From Swaminathania salitolerans (GTDB lineage Bacteria > Pseudomonadota > Alphaproteobacteria > Acetobacterales > Acetobacteraceae): a stretch of 64,000 bases of DNA. Made by a program: the position numbers and the translations under genes. Where the stretch lies: NCBI RefSeq assembly GCF_007988945.1, contig NZ_BJVC01000005.1:175078-239077 (forward strand), in the 5' to 3' direction. Of this stretch, positions 63,430 to 64,000 are shown in pieces. Under the pieces are notes generated by a model, which searched no databases, was not told where the DNA came from, and saw nothing but the letters and a program-made list of their open reading frames with translations. Positions within the stretch are counted from its first letter, which is position 1, and each line of letters starts with the position of its first letter.

Positions 63430-63450
63430 CCTCATCCCGGGATGAGGTTT
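63430..63450 (+). terminator. Palindrome after the ABC exporter gene
   Basis: CCTCATC (63430-63436) and GATGAGG (63441-63447) with a CCGG loop, then TTT. It lies between convergent genes and may terminate the + strand transcript. Confidence 0.4.
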
Positions 63451-63460
63451 GCTTGGACGT

Positions 63461-64000
63461 TCAGGCGTAATTCGGCTGGCAACGATCCAGAGCCTGCACG
63501 GCCACCTCGCCGAATTCGAGATCGCTCAGAGTGATCGAGGCATGAAAGACCTTGCCGAAATTCTCATTGGTACCCCAGGCGGAAAAGCCACCACCGCGAC
63601 CGCGCGTAGAAAGCATTTCGACCTGATCCCCCTGGTCTTCGGGCCAGTTGATATAGATGCCGGCGGATTTGGACATGGCGGTCAGAATATCCTTGAAGCC
63701 GAATTCCTGCTGGATACGCAACCAGAATTCATGCGCCTTCCGGTTAGACTCAGGTACCATTGAGTCATAGGGTTCATCCGGGATTGGCGTAGGCAAGTAA
63801 GCCCCGAAATCCTCGCTGCTGTATAGCGCTTTTTTGAGATTGGCCCCTATCCATTCTGTCGTGACCTGTTTGCGAGGGATGAAGGTGGACCAGCCAGAGC
63901 GCGAGAAGTGACTCCCTCCCCAACGCTCCCCGCAGATCACGGCCACATATTTTCTGGTGCGGATGACCTGGGCACGCCGGGTGGGGATCTGCCAGGAAGG
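63461..64000 (-). CDS. Probable CdiI-type (DUF1436) immunity protein, 5' end outside the window
   Basis: At least 180 codons, open to the window edge; an internal GTG at 63946 is probably not the start. The visible protein has YVAVICGERWGGSHFSRSGW, then the pattern IGANLKKAL about 15 residues later, and ends ITLSDLEFGEVAVQALDRC. The SRSGW motif and the two IG/LG-X-A-X-X-AL segments resemble CdiI/DUF1436 immunity proteins of contact-dependent growth inhibition. The sequence is visibly richer in A+T than its neighbours. If right, a toxin gene should lie just beyond 64000. Family assignment is from memory of the motif, hence moderate confidence. Confidence 0.5.
   Translation of the reverse strand, partial: PSWQIPTRRAQVIRTRKYVAVICGERWGGSHFSRSGWSTFIPRKQVTTEWIGANLKKALYSSEDFGAYLPTPIPDEPYDSMVPESNRKAHEFWLRIQQEFGFKDILTAMSKSAGIYINWPEDQGDQVEMLSTRGRGGGFSAWGTNENFGKVFHASITLSDLEFGEVAVQALDRCQPNYA

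Noticed and set aside
63214..63460. Possible tRNA or attachment site at the suspected accessory boundary
   Set aside because: I looked for a cloverleaf with a T-loop and a CCA end and found none. No direct repeat pair is visible within the window.

Overview
The window is a GC-rich alphaproteobacterial chromosome segment. The sequences of RpoB, RpoC, RpoA, CcrM and the r-proteins, and the gene order, fit the acetic acid bacteria (Acetobacteraceae; an Asaia/Gluconobacter-like genus is my best guess, not proven). It contains no rRNA, tRNA, CRISPR array or insertion sequence that I can see.

Layout. (1) 28-8477: an OmpR-type two-component system followed by a complete tripartite RND efflux system (pump, adaptor, outer-membrane lipoprotein). 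(2) 8.45-36.7 kb: a 28-kb translation/transcription block on the + strand. It runs rplK-rplA-rplJ-rplL-rpoB-rpoC, rpsL-rpsG-tuf, a complete S10 cluster (rpsJ to rpsQ), a complete spc cluster (rplN to secY-adk) and the alpha cluster (rpsM-rpsK-rpoA-rplQ). Candidate promoters precede rplK, rpoB, rpsL and rpsM, and strong hairpins sit in most intercistronic gaps. secE-nusG and fusA are missing from their customary places. (3) 36.7-39.1 kb: a polyol-permease-type MFS transporter, an ASCH-domain protein and a 57-residue DUF1328 membrane protein. (4) 39.2-48.6 kb, minus strand: an MdtABC-type double-pump RND operon with its own outer-membrane lipoprotein. (5) 49.0-51.3 kb: a CsbD-like stress protein with a membrane anchor, then rnhB-ccrM, the latter encoding the GANTC adenine methyltransferase. 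Five GANTC sites crowd the region upstream of rnhB. (6) 51.4-59.2 kb, minus strand: an ankyrin-type periplasmic protein and the operon moxR-DUF58-BatA/DUF4159-VWA/GATase-like. (7) 59.4-63.2 kb, + strand: DUF1285, cca and an ABC exporter. (8) 63.2-64.0 kb: a change in character, with a C10 tract, a palindrome and the end of a probable CdiI-type immunity gene running off the window.

How the parts work together. Regions 2 and 5 are housekeeping. CcrM methylation may feed back on its own operon and on the rpsL operon, since both upstream regions carry clustered GANTC sites (inference). Regions 1 and 4 give two independent drug/solute export systems with opposite gene orders. Regions 6-7 form a membrane-centred MoxR/VWA gene set of unknown function. 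This is the best candidate here for an undescribed system; three of its genes (DUF58, DUF1285, cca) carry in-frame minisatellites within 3.3 kb. The end of the window looks like the edge of an accessory segment carrying contact-dependent inhibition genes.
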